Shown piece after piece: positions 10,999 through 25,300 of a stretch of 64,000 nucleotides of DNA (its first letter is position 1; each line of letters starts with the position of its first letter). This DNA is from Trichuris trichiura (lineage: Eukaryota; Nematoda; Enoplea; Trichinellida; Trichuridae). The stretch covers positions 505,001 through 569,000 of the forward strand of contig JBAJFE010000011.1 of the NCBI GenBank assembly GCA_037903355.1. Direction: 5' to 3'. Made by a program: the position numbers and the translations under genes. The notes under the pieces were generated by a model that was not told the DNA's origin, made no database searches, and was given only the letters and a program-made list of their open reading frames with translations.

Positions 10999-13900
10999 AT
11001 GTCGGATGAAGAAGAGCTGTCCGACGTAGTGGAGTCGGAGGAGCATCTTTCGGAAAACGAAGAGGAGTACGAGGATGCTGACGCTCAGAAAGATTTACCA
11101 GAAAAGAAGTCTCGTCCAAAGCATAGTCAGAAGCACGCAAAGCGCAAACGTTCGAATTCGGAGGACGAAGAAGAGGACTATCTAGGCAGCTTTGACCCAT
11201 TTGACAGTTCCCCTAACAAAGGCCTTCCGAACGTTTCAGATGAGGAAGAAGAAAGCGAGCATCCACGCCGAAAAAAGTTGGCCGTTAGCGACTTTTTCTT
11301 GGACGAAGTTGAAGTTGATTCGGACGAAGAGGAAGAGGCAGTATTTTTCCATTTTATTTCGGAGTATCATAAAAATGTGCCATGTTTATACCTTTTAGTT
11401 GGAAGAGGGTATGGAAGATGAATCGGCAGAGGCCGAAGAAGCGGCTGCAATGGCTCGCATGTACGAACGTCGGCGTGCAAGGGAGGAAATATGGAAGTAA
11501 GTCTTGCAATGACGTAAACAAAGCCTATATACCAATCTGCATTGAAGAAATATGAGCGAAGAACAAATCAATCAGTACTTTAAAGACAAGTACAGTCGTA
11601 GCACTTGTTACGTTGAGGGCGAAGACGAAGTTTACGATGACATCACGCAGCAGGGACTTCTGCCTACAACGAAGTAATGTTAAAAAGTTCTTCGTTTAGA
11701 CATCGAAACAGTTTTTCTTTTATGACGTAATTACTGCAAACGTATGCCTGTATCATCAAGGCTCGTAGTTCAAAATTTGCGACTTTTCTCGAATATCAAA
11801 ACGGGCTGCTTCGATGACGAAAGCTTACGGCACTATTTACTGTACAACCGTTTGATTCAGTATTTGATAGCATTGCATCGACAACAAAAGCGCATTTCGG
11901 CAAAATCAAAAAATCAATTCCGTTATCTTGTATGTCTTTTTTGAAATCAGGTTTGCATTCCTAATGTAACGTTTTTTGACGCGCTTTCATGTAAAGGCTT
12001 TCTGTTGCTTATTGCTTAAACTTTTCACTCGGTTTCTTCCATAAACGGTCCCTCCGGGTAGATATCGAAAGTTCATTCACGAATGCAGCCGCACAATGGA
12101 TCTGTTAAAATAATCAGTTTCGAATAACCCCATTGACATTTGCATATTCAGAGATCCAAACCTTTGGACGGTCAAGTGTCGTTTGGGCGAAGAAAAGTTG
12201 TGCCTAATGCAGTTAATGCGTAAGGCGATTGCCTACGAAAACCATGGCGAAGTGAGAACATTTTTCCACGCCCGCTTTGTCCGTTGCACATTTGGTTTTT
12301 AGCCTCTGCAAATCACTTCCGCAATCGTCAAAGAGGGACTAAAAGGCATAATTTACATAGAAGCCTTCAAGCAGAGCCATGTCGTTCAGGCTGTCGAAGG
12401 GATAAGCGCCTTGAATTCCAGCAAAATACAGGTTGCTCAATATACATGTGATTCTATTGAGCACTTCGCTCTTTTTGAAGATGGTTCCAATATCCGAAAT
12501 GCCAGATGTTCTCAACGTCGTCAAGGATCTTCAAGCGCTGAAACCGGGAGTCTTTGTACGCTTAAAGCGTACGATGTTTCGAGATGACTTGGCCCAAGTC
12601 GACTGGGTCGACCTTGCCCAAAAGGTTGTCCATTTGAAGCTTATTCCTCGAATCGACTATACCAGAATGCGCGGTTCCCGTCGAACAGCCGACGTAAAAA
12701 AATGCTCTGCGATTTCTGCTTTGATCCGTATGCAAAGTACAACAATGCTCTTAGGCTACAGCTAATGCGCCCAAACGGAAAAGGCGACCGCCGGCCAAAC
12801 TCTTCGATCCGGACGCAGTGAAGTAAAAATGCTATATATAGGCGTATTTCAAAATTTGCATATCCTATTTCTTAGAGCAATTGGCGGAGAAGTGTCCAGA
12901 GATGGTGACATGTACGTCTTTGAAGGCAATCGATACAGTCAGAGAGGATTCCTTTACAAAGGCTTTCCAATGAACGCCATTGTGAGTGCGTTGTGCCCCT
13001 TAAAAGCACTTTTCCCTTATTTGGTCGCTTTAACAGCTTGCCGATGGCATTAAGCCAAATTTGAACGAATTGGAAAAGTTTCAAGACGACGTTGAAGACC
13101 TGAAGAACGAATGTACGATTAGACAAAGAGAATATGTATTATGTATATTTTTACAGTTGTTTTTGTTTTGTAGTAGCCAACACGATTGTCAAGGATGATG
13201 GTCATCACTTAATGGCCGGAGACAATGTTGAAGTGATAGAAGGAGAGTTGAGCAATTTACGCGGGAAGGTGTTGTCCGTAGATGGCAATAAGATCGCCCT
13301 ACTGCCGTATCATCCCGATTTGAAAGTTAGTTGAAAGTTAATGTACTATATGTCATCTAAAGCGAGGTTGGACTTTGAAGGAGCCTCTGAGATTCGATGC
13401 TGATGAATTGCGCAAGTATTTCAAGCCGGGTGATCACGTACGTATCACTGGCGGTCGTTACGAAGGCGACACAGGATTGATAGTTCGGGTTGAATCCAAT
13501 TTGGTCGTTTTGATGTCCGACTTGAACATGCAAGAGGTATCTCCTACCCGACGTCACTTATTGCCTCCGTTCGTTGTTGAATATATCTTCTTCATTGTTT
13601 AGCTTCATGTATTACCAAAGGATGTGCAGTTGTGCCGCGACGTCGCAACGGGAGTCGACTCGTCGGGCAGTTGCAGCTACGAAGATTTGGTGCAACTTGA
13701 TCAACAGATGGTTGGAGTGATCATACAAATCGAAAAAGATTATTTGAATGTTTTGAATATGCACGGAAAGGTAATGATGAGACGCCGTTTCACATTCAAA
13801 TAACAGAAATTAGCATATACTTACGCAATGTAGGTTGTCCGCGTGAAGCAGCAGTCCCTTTACGGGAAGAAGGATACGAAGTTTGCCGTGGCGCTCGATT

Positions 13901-15903
13901 CGGATGGCAATAATATATGCGCCGGAGATGCGGTCAACGTCATAGATGGTCCTCACGCGGTAGGTTGGAAAATTTGAATACGCGCTTCTTATTATCTTTT
14001 CTTAAAGGGAATGAAGGGCGATATAAAGCATGTCTATCGTTCTTACATATTTGTCCATTCGAAGACGTTTCCTCGAAATGGCGGTTTGTTTGTTTGTCGT
14101 TCGCGTCATTTGCTTCTGGCGGGAGCGAAGCCAAGGGATGCCAACGACAGTAGAAAAAACGTGATATATACCGCAAGTTGAATAACAATTGAACTTTCAG
14201 CGGGACCTGTAGGCTTGACTACGCCTGCCTTTGGTACGAACAACCGAATGAAAGAGAAGAGGGATGGCATTGTCGGTTCGATGACTCCCGGCCAAGGAGA
14301 AGGAAGAGGTGGTCGAAGCTACGTTCATCGTAACAAGTCCCTTATTGGCAAAAGTGTGAAAATCATCAAAGGTCCCATGAAAGGTAAATGGGATAAGTAG
14401 CTTTGATTATCAACATAATACGATAGTCATCTGGTGTGAAGGTTATCATGGCATCGTCAAAGACGCTTCCATGCAAACTGCGCGCGTCGAGCTTCATACG
14501 GTTTGCAAACACGTCAACGTCGATTGTTCCCACCTGCGAGTCGTAGAGTAAGTCCATTCATGGAAAAGTCACAATTGGTGTGACGTAGCGAATTTTTTCT
14601 TTTCAGCGGCGCGGGTGATACATTCGCCGTTAGGCCGTCGTTCAAAACTCCACGTCCGGTCGACGGTTCACGAACTCCAATGGGAGCGGAAGGTGGCAAG
14701 ACTCCAATGTACGGTGCGCAGACGCCCGTCTACGGCGCGCAGACTCCTATGCACGATGGTATGTTGCGCTTAGTGGTCTCAACGTTCATCCAGCTAAAGA
14801 TGGCACTTTTTTAAGGCAGTCGCACTCCGTACTATGGAAGTCAGACTCCAATGCATGACGGAAGTCGAACTCCAAATATGTTCTCCAGCGCTTGGGATCC
14901 ATCCGTAGCTAATACTCCGAGGTACAAAGCCATTATTCACTAGCGCGCGCGTCATCACGTCATGTTCTTGTTCAGACCAAATCTGGAAGACGACTTCAAT
15001 TACGAAGAAAGTCCGTCCACAATGAAGTATGGAGGCCCTGTGTCGGTCAGTCCGGCTACTCCCGGTGGCTACAGCGCCGAGACTCCTTTAGGTAACGCAG
15101 TGCTGACGTTGTAACCGGATATTAAGTAAAGCTGATGAACCTTTAGGCAGTATATACACCCCTGACGACATATACGCAGATAGCGGGCAGAATCCTTACG
15201 CTTCTCAAGCATCCGTATCCAGTCCAGCGTTTTCAATTGGTTCTGCTGGTGACTATTTCCTTTCGTGCTTTAAGCTGGCAAAACGTTCAATATTTTCAGC
15301 CTCCGCTACGAGCAGCACCATGTTCGGTAGTGCTAAGGTAAGTGGCCGACGACCATTAGGAGCATCGCCATTTACAATAGGATCTCCGATGATCGGTAAT
15401 ATATTACGTTAGCTCATCGATTGTCTGAATAAATGGCCTTCTCAAGGTGTGGACAAAGATTTGATAAGCGTTGGCTTGGAAGTGATCGTCCGCGAAAGCG
15501 TCGCTGAACCACAGCTGATTGGCAATGCAGGCGTTGTACGCGAAGTGTCGGTACGTAAAAACAATTGGTGTTGTAACTTTTTTCCGAGAGCTCATTGGTT
15601 CAATCGTTGCAAAGGATGACAAATGCGTTGTATATTTCGCGCACAGTAAGACAACGAGTTCAATGTACGTCCATCAATTGGAACTAGCGAAACCGCAACA
15701 GTCGGACAGGGTAAAGGCGCGAACATTCGAGGAAATAGAGTAGAGCGTTTCTTTTTTCATTCAAGGTGAAGGTGATGTGCGGAGCAGACAAAAATATCAC
15801 TGGAAAATTGTTGTCCATTGATGATACCGAAGGCGTAGTGAAGACAGACCTGGACGACATACGCTTGTATAACATGGACCATCTTTGCAAAATTTCCAAC
15901 TAA
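10999..15903 (+). CDS. SUPT5H: Transcription elongation factor Spt5 (DSIF large subunit)
   Basis: Spt5 pairs with Spt4 to form DSIF, which clamps RNA polymerase II and controls pausing and processivity. Twenty-four exons join in phase to 1,057 aa (human about 1,090): 10999-11340, 11399-11496, 11548-11673, 12152-12251, 12303-12431, 12481-12673 (donor approximate), 12762-12822, 12876-12981, 13037-13112, 13174-13325, 13381-13536, 13603-13770, 13834-13959, 14008-14149, 14201-14383, 14442-14547, 14607-14758, 14816-14921, 14976-15091, 15147-15248, 15300-15395, 15447-15550, 15615-15710, 15766-15903. Order seen: acidic N-terminus; NGN domain from [19 protein letters not shown]-linker part with [18 protein letters not shown] domains with DTGLIVRVE and [10 protein letters not shown]; a [21 protein letters not shown] C-terminal repeat region; final KOW. 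Most introns are 43-60 nt, but intron 3 is 478 nt. The start is the first ATG before the acidic segment. Confidence 0.97.
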
Positions 15904-16302
15904 ATGTATTATTTACTTGCTATTACGTTTTCATCATATGTTGTTATGTCATCGTATTTGGTGGCTGACAGGCCATCCATAAAAGGCGTCTGCGTAAATG
16001 AAAAACTTCTATTGGCTACTCTGAACGATTGCGAGTTAGCGCCGCCTCTTTTTTTCAGTTGAACCTAAGAAAACACGATCGACCAATCGACAATGGTGTG
16101 CAGGCAGATGCAGTTTTGGTTTACTTGTTGAAATCAAGCTTTGCGAGATGTAAATTTACCAACCAGTGCCAAAATTCACTCGAAACAAATACTGCACTCT
16201 TAAGTACGGCATTATTATTAAGCGAAACGACGCGCGTCAGCCCTTTGCCGAAGCCGACACGAACGCGCGAAAGAAAAACACCAGAAAAAAACAAACATCT
16301 TT
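15904..16302. other. Convergent intergenic spacer between Spt5 and spectrin
   Basis: The region separates the 3' ends of two convergent genes and should hold both 3' untranslated regions. I see no canonical AATAAA close to either stop codon and no coding frame that fits either gene. Confidence 0.6.
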
Positions 16303-19300
16303 CTATAACTGGAAAGAGTCCCTTTTTTTGCCTTTGAACAAATTACTTATGCGCGGAAGTCGACGTCGACGTCGTTCCTCCGAATCCATGGACGCACTGC
16401 TGGCCAATTCCGACGAACGACGAAGCAAACCTGATTCAGTATTGTCTGGTTCAAAGGTGGATGATGATGACATGTCCAATTGTTGTGCCTGTGAACGCAT
16501 CATCGCATTGAACTGTTCGAGGCGAGAAAGCTCGTCTTGTGGCTACAACAGAGACAGGCGGTCAGCTCGGATGCATTGAAGAGATAAAGAAAGAAAACGT
16601 GTTTGTTTACCTCTCCTTGTTCGCGGATGTCCACTTCGTCGACCGAAGCTTTACGAACGACTAAAAAAGATACCGAATAAACATCGATGGCAAAAATGTA
16701 ATAAGAGAAGAGAGTAATGTTCACCATAACCACTTTTCAATGCAAAAACAAAGTGGAACCCCAACGCAAAGGCGACGACACAATTTGTTAGTACAATTAG
16801 ATTACGAAAGGGACGACTGCACAACGTTAAGTTTCAATGTATCAGTTCCTTCACCGACCGACCGGCGTGCGGCAAACGAACCGCCAACCGATCTTACCTT
16901 CGCTACGACCTCCCTTCTTTAGGCATAACGCATTATCGTCGATCTCCTCTTGTATGACGCCTAAAACTTACGGTAGAGAGTCGCTGCTGTTACACTCTTG
17001 GCAATAGCAAAAAAGCGCTTATTCGGGTGACAAGACTTTCACGTCTTTCCATTCAAGCCTCTAAATGCTCACCTAGACTGCCCGAAGTAGGTGATGATGT
17101 AATCACTGGTCGAATCTTCTCCATTCTCAGCGTTTCCGAATCAGCCAAGCTTGACGGTGAAAAGTGAGTAGCCGCGTGGAATGGAGTGCCGTAACCGCTG
17201 TCCATTCTTTGCTGCGAACCCTTCATGGGCTGATCAACGACGTAGGGCGGCAATGGCACCTTAAATCGGCCGTCCGCATTATCTTCGATCATCGAGTGAC
17301 GTTCGTTGAATGACTTCAATTGAAGCGACGGCGGAAGCGCGGCGTGGAAAGAAATTTTCGCAATCCAATCCTTTAAAGACAAAAGAAAAAGATATTCAAA
17401 CGCCTATATACAAGAGTTGAAATACCTCCATTTCGATTGGAGACGGACAAGCGAATAGGAATTCGGCCCCATCGCTTGTACGCAGTTTGAACGTATTCTT
17501 ACGCTTCTGATAGTCGAAGGCCGGTTGGCATACGGCTCTTAGGATGTTGATGGGCGGCGCGGCGGCCATATTTTCGTAAAAGTTGTCTTGATCCTTGAAG
17601 AAGCAGATCAGTTGACCGCACAAAATGGTATAGTAGCTTTTCCAGGAACGAATTGTCGCCTTTTTGCCGCCGCTTTGCAAATCCTGCTTTCTCTCAATGT
17701 AACCGTCCTTCTCGATCGATTGCATCATATCCATCACTCTTGTTGTCTACAATTTTAAAGTCTTAATATGGACAACAGCACAATGCACACAGTAAGGACC
17801 CTTCTGTAGCCGGCTGCCCTTCTTGTAGTGAACGTGGGCGTCTTCTTGGCAACAAGTCGTTTGGACATGGCATCGCTGCTCTCGCTATCGCAGCTTCTAC
17901 GTCGATGAATTGTATGGTCGGCAGGTGAGGCTGAATATCCGCTCGATAGACGTCCGGATGAATCCAAACCGGACGAATCAAGGGAGAAACGTTTTATACG
18001 AGCTTCGCTTGGTCTTGAAAAATGAATGCTTACTTGAACAACAAGGCGAATTATACTTGCAACATCTCGTCTTACTCCAATGGCTGCGATATATCCGCGT
18101 CAGTAACATCTTCCGTGCTGACAATGGACATGGTCAGCTTCGTTCTTGACCCATCGTCTGAACCAGCTGCGGCGACTTGTCGACTGCTATCCAAGGTAGC
18201 ACCTTCGTAGCGAAGCACCGATGGTGGACTAGCTATTGAACTACGTCTCTTAATGGCGGACGTGTCAGTAGCGCTTCTATCCGCATCGTTTAACGATGTT
18301 CCCATTAGGGTGATTTCTTGGGTGCGTCGACGTTCCCTTTCCTGACGTCGCTCCTTAAAAAGGCTAATCGGTAAGCATTGAAAACCGACGAAATGCTGAA
18401 AATGAGCAACCTGAAGAATCTTGTGCTTTTCAAGAGTTTTGATCTTGTCCTTGCGCATCTTTTCTCTGGTCACCTCCTCTTGGCGTCGCATATCGTCCTC
18501 GCGCTTAATTTGGTTTTTGAATGCTTGTTCAAGTAGGGTCAACTTCTTCAACGCTTCGAATTTGTCGTCTTGAGCCGACAGGGTTGTCATGAAGTCGTCA
18601 AATTGTCTGATTTTCTCCTCAACAGCCGATACGGATTCTACTCGGCGCCAGTCGTCCTCAAGAAGCGCCTCTCGCTCGCCAAGCCAAACTTCCAACGCGG
18701 CCGCGTCTCGCTTCCATAATTGGGCATCCAAATTCATTGCATATAAACTGTTGCGCTCCTCCCAGACGAGCAGAAGACGATCAAAGGAAACCTCGAGGCA
18801 TTCCACCTTTCCGCTAATTTCGTTGGACAACAAATGCTTGGCGCGCATCATCTCTCGACCGAGTTTGACAAAATTTTGTACAATCGATTTGCGCGCCTCA
18901 ATTTCGGCAAAATGCTCCTTATGAGCGACCACTTGAGCTTCGGCGCCAACAACGTCGCGTGCCAAACCTTCGCTTGTTATTGTCGTGTGCATTTCGTTGA
19001 TCCAATTCATAAGGTCGTGATAGTCGTCAAAGTATGTTTGCAACTCTTCGGCCTGCTTGAGCTTTTGCAAGCGACGATTTCCCTCGTGCTTCACGTCGGC
19101 TAAAACGTCCAGCATTTCCTGCTTTCGAACGTCCAAATGCTTTTGCGTGTCCGGATACAGGGAAACAAGGCGCTCCGCTTCCTTGCACAACGTCTCGACT
19201 TGTCGCTCCACCGCTGACAGCTCGCGCTGCAAGCAAAACGCGCTCAAACTAGGAGCCTTTATGTGCCTCCATTGCCAACTTACCATAAAGATATCGTTAC

Positions 19301-22300
19301 GCTGAAGTTGAGCTTGAATTGTCATCAGGTCGGATTGACCGACGTCATCAGATTCGGATACGATTTGCGCCTCTTTTTCTTGCAACCAATTTAGCGTTTC
19401 GTCTGCCTCCTGATCGAACTTATGTACTTGAAGAGCGCCCAGAAGAGCCTAAAATGGAAACCACTTAAAGCAGCCTCTACAAAGGCCTGCTCTACTCTAC
19501 TTGTTGTCTATCCGTGGCCGCTTCATTGACATCACACCAAAGCTTCTGCAGGTCAGCGCCTTTAGCTTTGATGCTAGCCGAAAATGGATGATTACTGCGC
19601 AACAGGTCGTCTTGTACTCGTTGTACGGAAGCTACGCGTTCGCCGGCTGCCGACAGTTCCCTTAGAAATTGTTCAAAGTTGGTAATGAGAACTTGGCAAT
19701 GCTCCAAGTCTCGACCGTAATCTTCGGACATTGCAGCCGCCTCCTTCTCTCTCAGCCAACTGGTTAAGTTGTCCGCCTGACGGATATACTGGTAATATCG
19801 ACGAGCGTCGGTTAGACGTTGACGTCTGTCTTGACAAAAGCTCATTAAGGAATTGTAGTCGCGCTCCAATTGGCTTTGTTTGGCGGCAATCTGAACCTCG
19901 TCAAAGTGGTGACGATCCAGCATTGCTCGAGCGGAATTGGACAATCTGTCCAGTTCGCTTTTGTAATTGGCGACGTCTTGTTCAATTTGTTCGAGCTTTT
20001 TTAGGGCTCCAAGGACCACCTCCTCGTCTTGACCAACGTCCTCGCTGCTCAAAACCGCCTGACGACCTCTTATCCATTCTTCCGCTTCGAATGCGTCGCA
20101 GAAGTATTGCTGCACCTCTATGGCGTCAAAAAGTTTAAGGCGGCGAATGGTCGCTTGGTCTCTAAAGCTGTCCAACTCTTTGCCAAGTTCTTGCAAGCGC
20201 TGTTGGACAACGCTGGCCGCAAAGTGACCACTGCTAACCATACGTTCGCCGGCAAGGCGCATAGCCTTGAAGGTATCCTCATTAGCTGCCAAGTTTTGTT
20301 CGACAAGTTGATGCTTTTTCAACAAATTCTGAGCCGACTGCAGCGACTCGCCTAGAGCAGTTGCCATTTTTGGAAGATGCAAGTATTTCATTTAAAAAAA
20401 TCAAGAACTTACCAAGATATTCATTGAAGACAATCGGTCTATGCTCCCGAAACCAAGCGCTCTGCTCGTCGGCCGCATGCAACCATTGGTAAAGGCGATG
20501 GGCGTCCGTCAAATTCTCCTTGCGGATTTCGCACGGTTCTCGTAGGGAGGCGTATCGCTCGCTGATGGCGGTCGCTTTTTCCTCAATCTCGCCGGCCAAA
20601 AAGTGTTGGCGAGAAATGAACTTCTTTGCCGTGTCGTCAATTTCGTCGAAGTCTACTTTTCTGGCGGCTATTTCCTCTTCGAGCAGCTCGTGGCGTTTCA
20701 GCAAATTTTCAACGGAAAACAAGTCGGTTCCGTGGTCGTCGCTGCTCAGTTGACTTTCCACATTGTCAATCCACTTGTCCAAATCGTTGACGCGACGGCT
20801 GAACTGATATGCGCTGAAAGCGTCTTCCAACCTTTCCGATTTCAGCGAAGAAGCCTAAATTGCGGAAGACAATAGTAACGGTTCGCCCAATTATATAAGC
20901 CAACAAAACAAAGCGTCATATTGTACCGAAGATATATGAACCTTAGCTGATATAAAAAACGCATGACGTTTTTAAGCAAAGTATGAAATGTCTGTTTTAG
21001 CATATCGTATACTTTGCTTAAGCATTGTATACAACGCCAAATAACATGTAGGCAGTGGAGACCTTTAAGGCATTGTTACCCATGCCCTCGAGAATCGACG
21101 CCGGCGACACCTATGGGGCAGTGTGCTGTTTTCTCGTTACGTTGTGGCTATGCTGTCCTTATGTTTTGACTTTGGCTTAGGCTTAGGCTAGGGCAAAACA
21201 CGATAGCCGACAAAGTTTCGCGATGAATTTTTTTTCACGTTCTCGTCGACTATCCTGTTCCGTTGCAGCCTAAGGCTAAGCCAAGAAGTAAGGCACTTTG
21301 CCCGCAGGTGTCGCCATTGCAGGCTTGCCGGTTTGGCTTATACATCGTATATTGATCGATCCTCTGTAGGTACTAATGATAAGCAGAATGAAGCGTATAC
21401 CTTCTTTAGTTCTTCCCAACCTTCGGTGATCTCCTTCACTTGAAGAGCAATGTCATTTTTGGCAAAATGATCAGCGGCTATCAACGCTTCAGCCTGCTTT
21501 TCAATGGCAGCTACGCGCGGATCGTTGGCTTTCAATTCGGCATCAAAGGCACCATGCTTGCGTAGTTTGTTTTGCAAATTTGTGGAATCCAAGTAGGACT
21601 CGTCGTAGGCGATTTGCAACTTCTGGTTGATCCAATTCATCATATCGTGACACGTTTTCAAGAATAGGTGCCATTTTCGGGAATCGTTCAGCAAAGCTCG
21701 GCGCATGTCGCACTTTCTTAGCACGCGATCGTAGCGATTGGCAGCGGCGTCTCGACAATGGACAATTTGGTCAACATTTTCGGGATCTTCCTTGGAAAGC
21801 TTGTCGGCTGCGCTGGTCAACTGTAAGCGGGAAAAAGTTTAAAAACTGCTAGCAACAACAACGCTACATTGCTGGTACTTTATCCATTTTTTCGCTCTGC
21901 GCTCGCAGTGTTGTTTCAAAGCGATCCTGCTGCTTTAGCAACTTGTCCACCTCGTCCAAAGAGTTGCCGGGATTGTCGCGATTTAAAAATGCCTCTTTGG
22001 TTGCCAGCCAACTGTCTACTTGACATGCCTGCTCAGAGAAGTATTGGAATTCGTACCAACGCCAAAGACGGGCATTTTCCTCGTCCCATTTCTGAACAAA
22101 TGCTATGCAAAAAGAAGTTTACAAAACTTCGAGCAATTCAACCTTCAATAAGTCGGCGTATTGCCGCTTTAGTTTGTCCATTGATTCGGCAATGGCTTTG
22201 GCTTGCTGGGATTGATTGGATTTAAGTTGACTACCCAGCTCTTCGTGCTGTTGGAATTGTTCCCGACGACCAAGAATTTCGGCCTTTCTTTCCTTGTGCG

Positions 22301-25300
22301 CCTCCAGCTGACATTGAGACTCGTGAACCGTATGCGGCATATTGTAGGATGTCAATTTGGACATCATATTTGACGACCAACTTTCCAATTCTCGAGTGCA
22401 GTCGAAGAACTTCAACAATTCGTGCGCAGCCTGCAAGCGAGTCTTACGAGCCGCTGCGGCGCGCTCCAAGCGAACCCAGTTTGCGTCCAATTGCTGGAGC
22501 CCTTCGACAACAAGTTGCTTCAATGGTGGCTCTTTGGGCAAAAGGACGGCCGCATCTCGACGGTGAGTTTCAATTTTTTCTCCAATTACGGTCATGTCGC
22601 GTTCAACGTTTTCCTGATTGCGAAACAGCAACTCAACGCTGGGCAAGTCGCGTACTTGTTCTTCAGCCGTCACCAACGAGAACTTTTCGGCTATTCGTTC
22701 CAACGTGTCGTTGACGTCGCGACGGAATGCGTGTACCTCCTTTGCAGCTTCAAGCTGTTTACGGTAATTAATCAGCGAAGCGTGCAAAGTAGCCCACCTG
22801 AAAAATTAAATACGTCGCGCGTAAGAAACAATATGGCTTCCTACTTTGATTGCAATTCCTTCAATTTTGCCTGCACATCCTCTTTGTCCGTACGTCCCGT
22901 GGAGACAAGCTTTTCGCCAATTGTTGTGATCTTTTTCAAAGTTTCATCGTCAACACTTGCCTCCTACAGATATAAGCAATGTCCATACGCAGTAGCTCGT
23001 ACTGATTATTCGTCAAACAAGTAAACTTTCTCGTAAAACATGTTTACAAGCAAACTCAAGACTTGCGCTTAGTCATAGCTCGTTCTCTAAGCATGACGAG
23101 ATATCCTAACCCTAAAGATAAGATAGATGAACTTAAAACGGCCCATTCCCATTGATTCGTAATGCTAAAGCAGCGTGGTACCCTTTATGAATAAATAAGG
23201 CGCTTACTACTTCGGCGTCGGACAGTTTCTTCAACAGAGCGATGCAGTGCTCGAAATCTTCAGCCATGTCACCCGAATTGACCATCAATTCCTGAAAAAG
23301 CAAGCTACGCAAATGAAGTAAGCCATGCAGGCCGGCGTGGCTATATTTACGGTGGCACGCATCCAAGACGATATTCGATCAATCATCTGTTCAAAGAGGA
23401 GAATATCCCGCGCCTCTTCGAGAGCCCGGCTTTGCTCCTGACAAGCCTTTCCAAGGGCTGTCCATTTCGCGTAGATCATATCCCTCAACTGGACAACCTC
23501 TTCGCGGCTGACGTGTCCTTGCTTGAGCAAAGCATTGGCATTTTGGTTAATTTGTCTTATGCGTTGTTCGTGGGTGACCAGTTCAGCCTCGATGGTCTGA
23601 TGCTTTTGCAGGCGTTTCATCTTTTCCTGAAGGCTTATGTTTTTTACGTTCTGCTCGTCGGTCATTGTTGTCAACGACTTGAAACGATCGTCAATCCAAG
23701 ATTCGACTTCGGCAATGTCACTTTTGAAATTCGCGTACAACAGAGCATCTTTTAAAGCCGCTTTCCTTTCGTCGTTTCTTTGAAGCAGATGGCGCCAGCG
23801 TTTCTCAGTGTCGCTGTAGGTGCGTTGGATATTCTTCGATTCAGGGTGCTTACGTTGAAGCAACTTGTCCGCTTCATTCTTCAAATTCAAAACGCGATCC
23901 TCGAGCACGTTCAGCTTCTTTTCGAACATCTCTTGCTTGCGCATCAGTAAGTTGACCCCTTCGACCGAGTCCGGTATTTCCGAGTTCAAAGAGACGCCGC
24001 AACGATTCAATTGGCCCACAATTTGCTTCGCCTCGCGTAGGAAGGTGTGCAGCAAAATGAGCTGGCCAATCCAAACGTTACCGCGCTCCCACTCGTTCAG
24101 CACCTCGTCATGAGCGGCGTTCACCTGCGCGATTTTCTCGTTAATTTCCTTTTCGGCGTAATGCTTTTGCGAGCACATCATTGTGGCCATTTCCTGCAGG
24201 CCGCGTTTGCTTTCGGCTCTGGCTTCAATTTCCGCATGCAACTGGCGATGACTTGCATCCAACAGTTCGGCGCTTTGCAAATCGCGAACCGGCTGGGCGC
24301 TGCGCAAATCGGCAATCACATCCTGAGTCCATTGGATAAAATCTCGAGCTTTTGCCATAAAGAACTGGAGATCGTAAGAAGCGGAAAGCCGACCGCGTCG
24401 ACCGACCACTTTTTCTTGCAAGCGGTTCCAACTTTCTATAACTTCTCGTTCGCGTCTTGCAATATGCTCGGAATCTGTGCCGGGGTACAAATCCTGAAGA
24501 CGAGCGCTGTCGTCGACGATCACCTGCAACTGAGCTTCCAAAGCGACCAGCTCATTCTCGAAGGCATCGTGCCGTCGTAGGAGACTCTTTACGGCAACCA
24601 TATCTTTGCCTAAATCGCGAGGAATCGCTTCGGATTTTTCCATTATGCGCGACATAGCGTCGGAACAGTCCCGATTGAAGCGATGGATTTCTTCGGCATC
24701 GTGCAAATGCTGATCTCGAGCTTGAATACAATCCAACAACGCTGACCATGCGGCAGCTAATCTCTGCCGGCGCTCGACCACGTCTCGAGCAAAAGGTGGG
24801 CGCTTTTCGAGCAAAGCTTGAGCTGAGGCTTCGCACATGGCAAAGCGTTCAAAGCCGGTTCTTACGCGCTGCTTGAAATCGTTGAATTTGGTCATCAATT
24901 CAATCAAGTGCTCGTAATCGCGCCCGCATTCTTCGCTGGAGGCGGTCACTTGTTGTTCGCTGATCCATTGCTCCAAGTCTTGACTTTCGCGAAGGTATTC
25001 ATAAAGAGATACAGCTTCGGAGAGAACTCGTATTCTCTTTTCGGCGAGCTCTTCAAGCTCCTTGAATTGTCCAACCAATTCTTGCTGCTTGGCATGTATC
25101 TGCTTGACATCCGCATGGTTCATCTCCTTTAACTTGTTGCACTGCGCATTCAGCGACTCCAGAATATTTTTATATGTTTTCATTTCGTCCTGAAGAGCTT
25201 TGTGGCGCGCCAACAGGACATTGGCGCTGTTCTCGTCCGCGCCAATATCTCTGCTCGACAAGAAAAGCCGCTTTTCGCCCATCCAACTTTCCACCTCTGC

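Larger units (their letters stand above)
20855..21400 (-). other. 546-nt spectrin intron carrying foldback elements
   Basis: The intron runs from a GTATAC donor just below 21,401 to a TTTAG acceptor above 20,854. Nearly all other introns of this gene are about 50-60 nt, so it is expanded about tenfold. The excess is explained at least partly by the hairpin at 20,972-21,021 and the inverted-repeat element at 21,104-21,316. Confidence 0.7.

Noticed and set aside
21160..21190. Nematode telomere repeat TTAGGC
   Set aside because: Only two tandem copies occur, inside an inverted-repeat element; too few for an interstitial telomere array.
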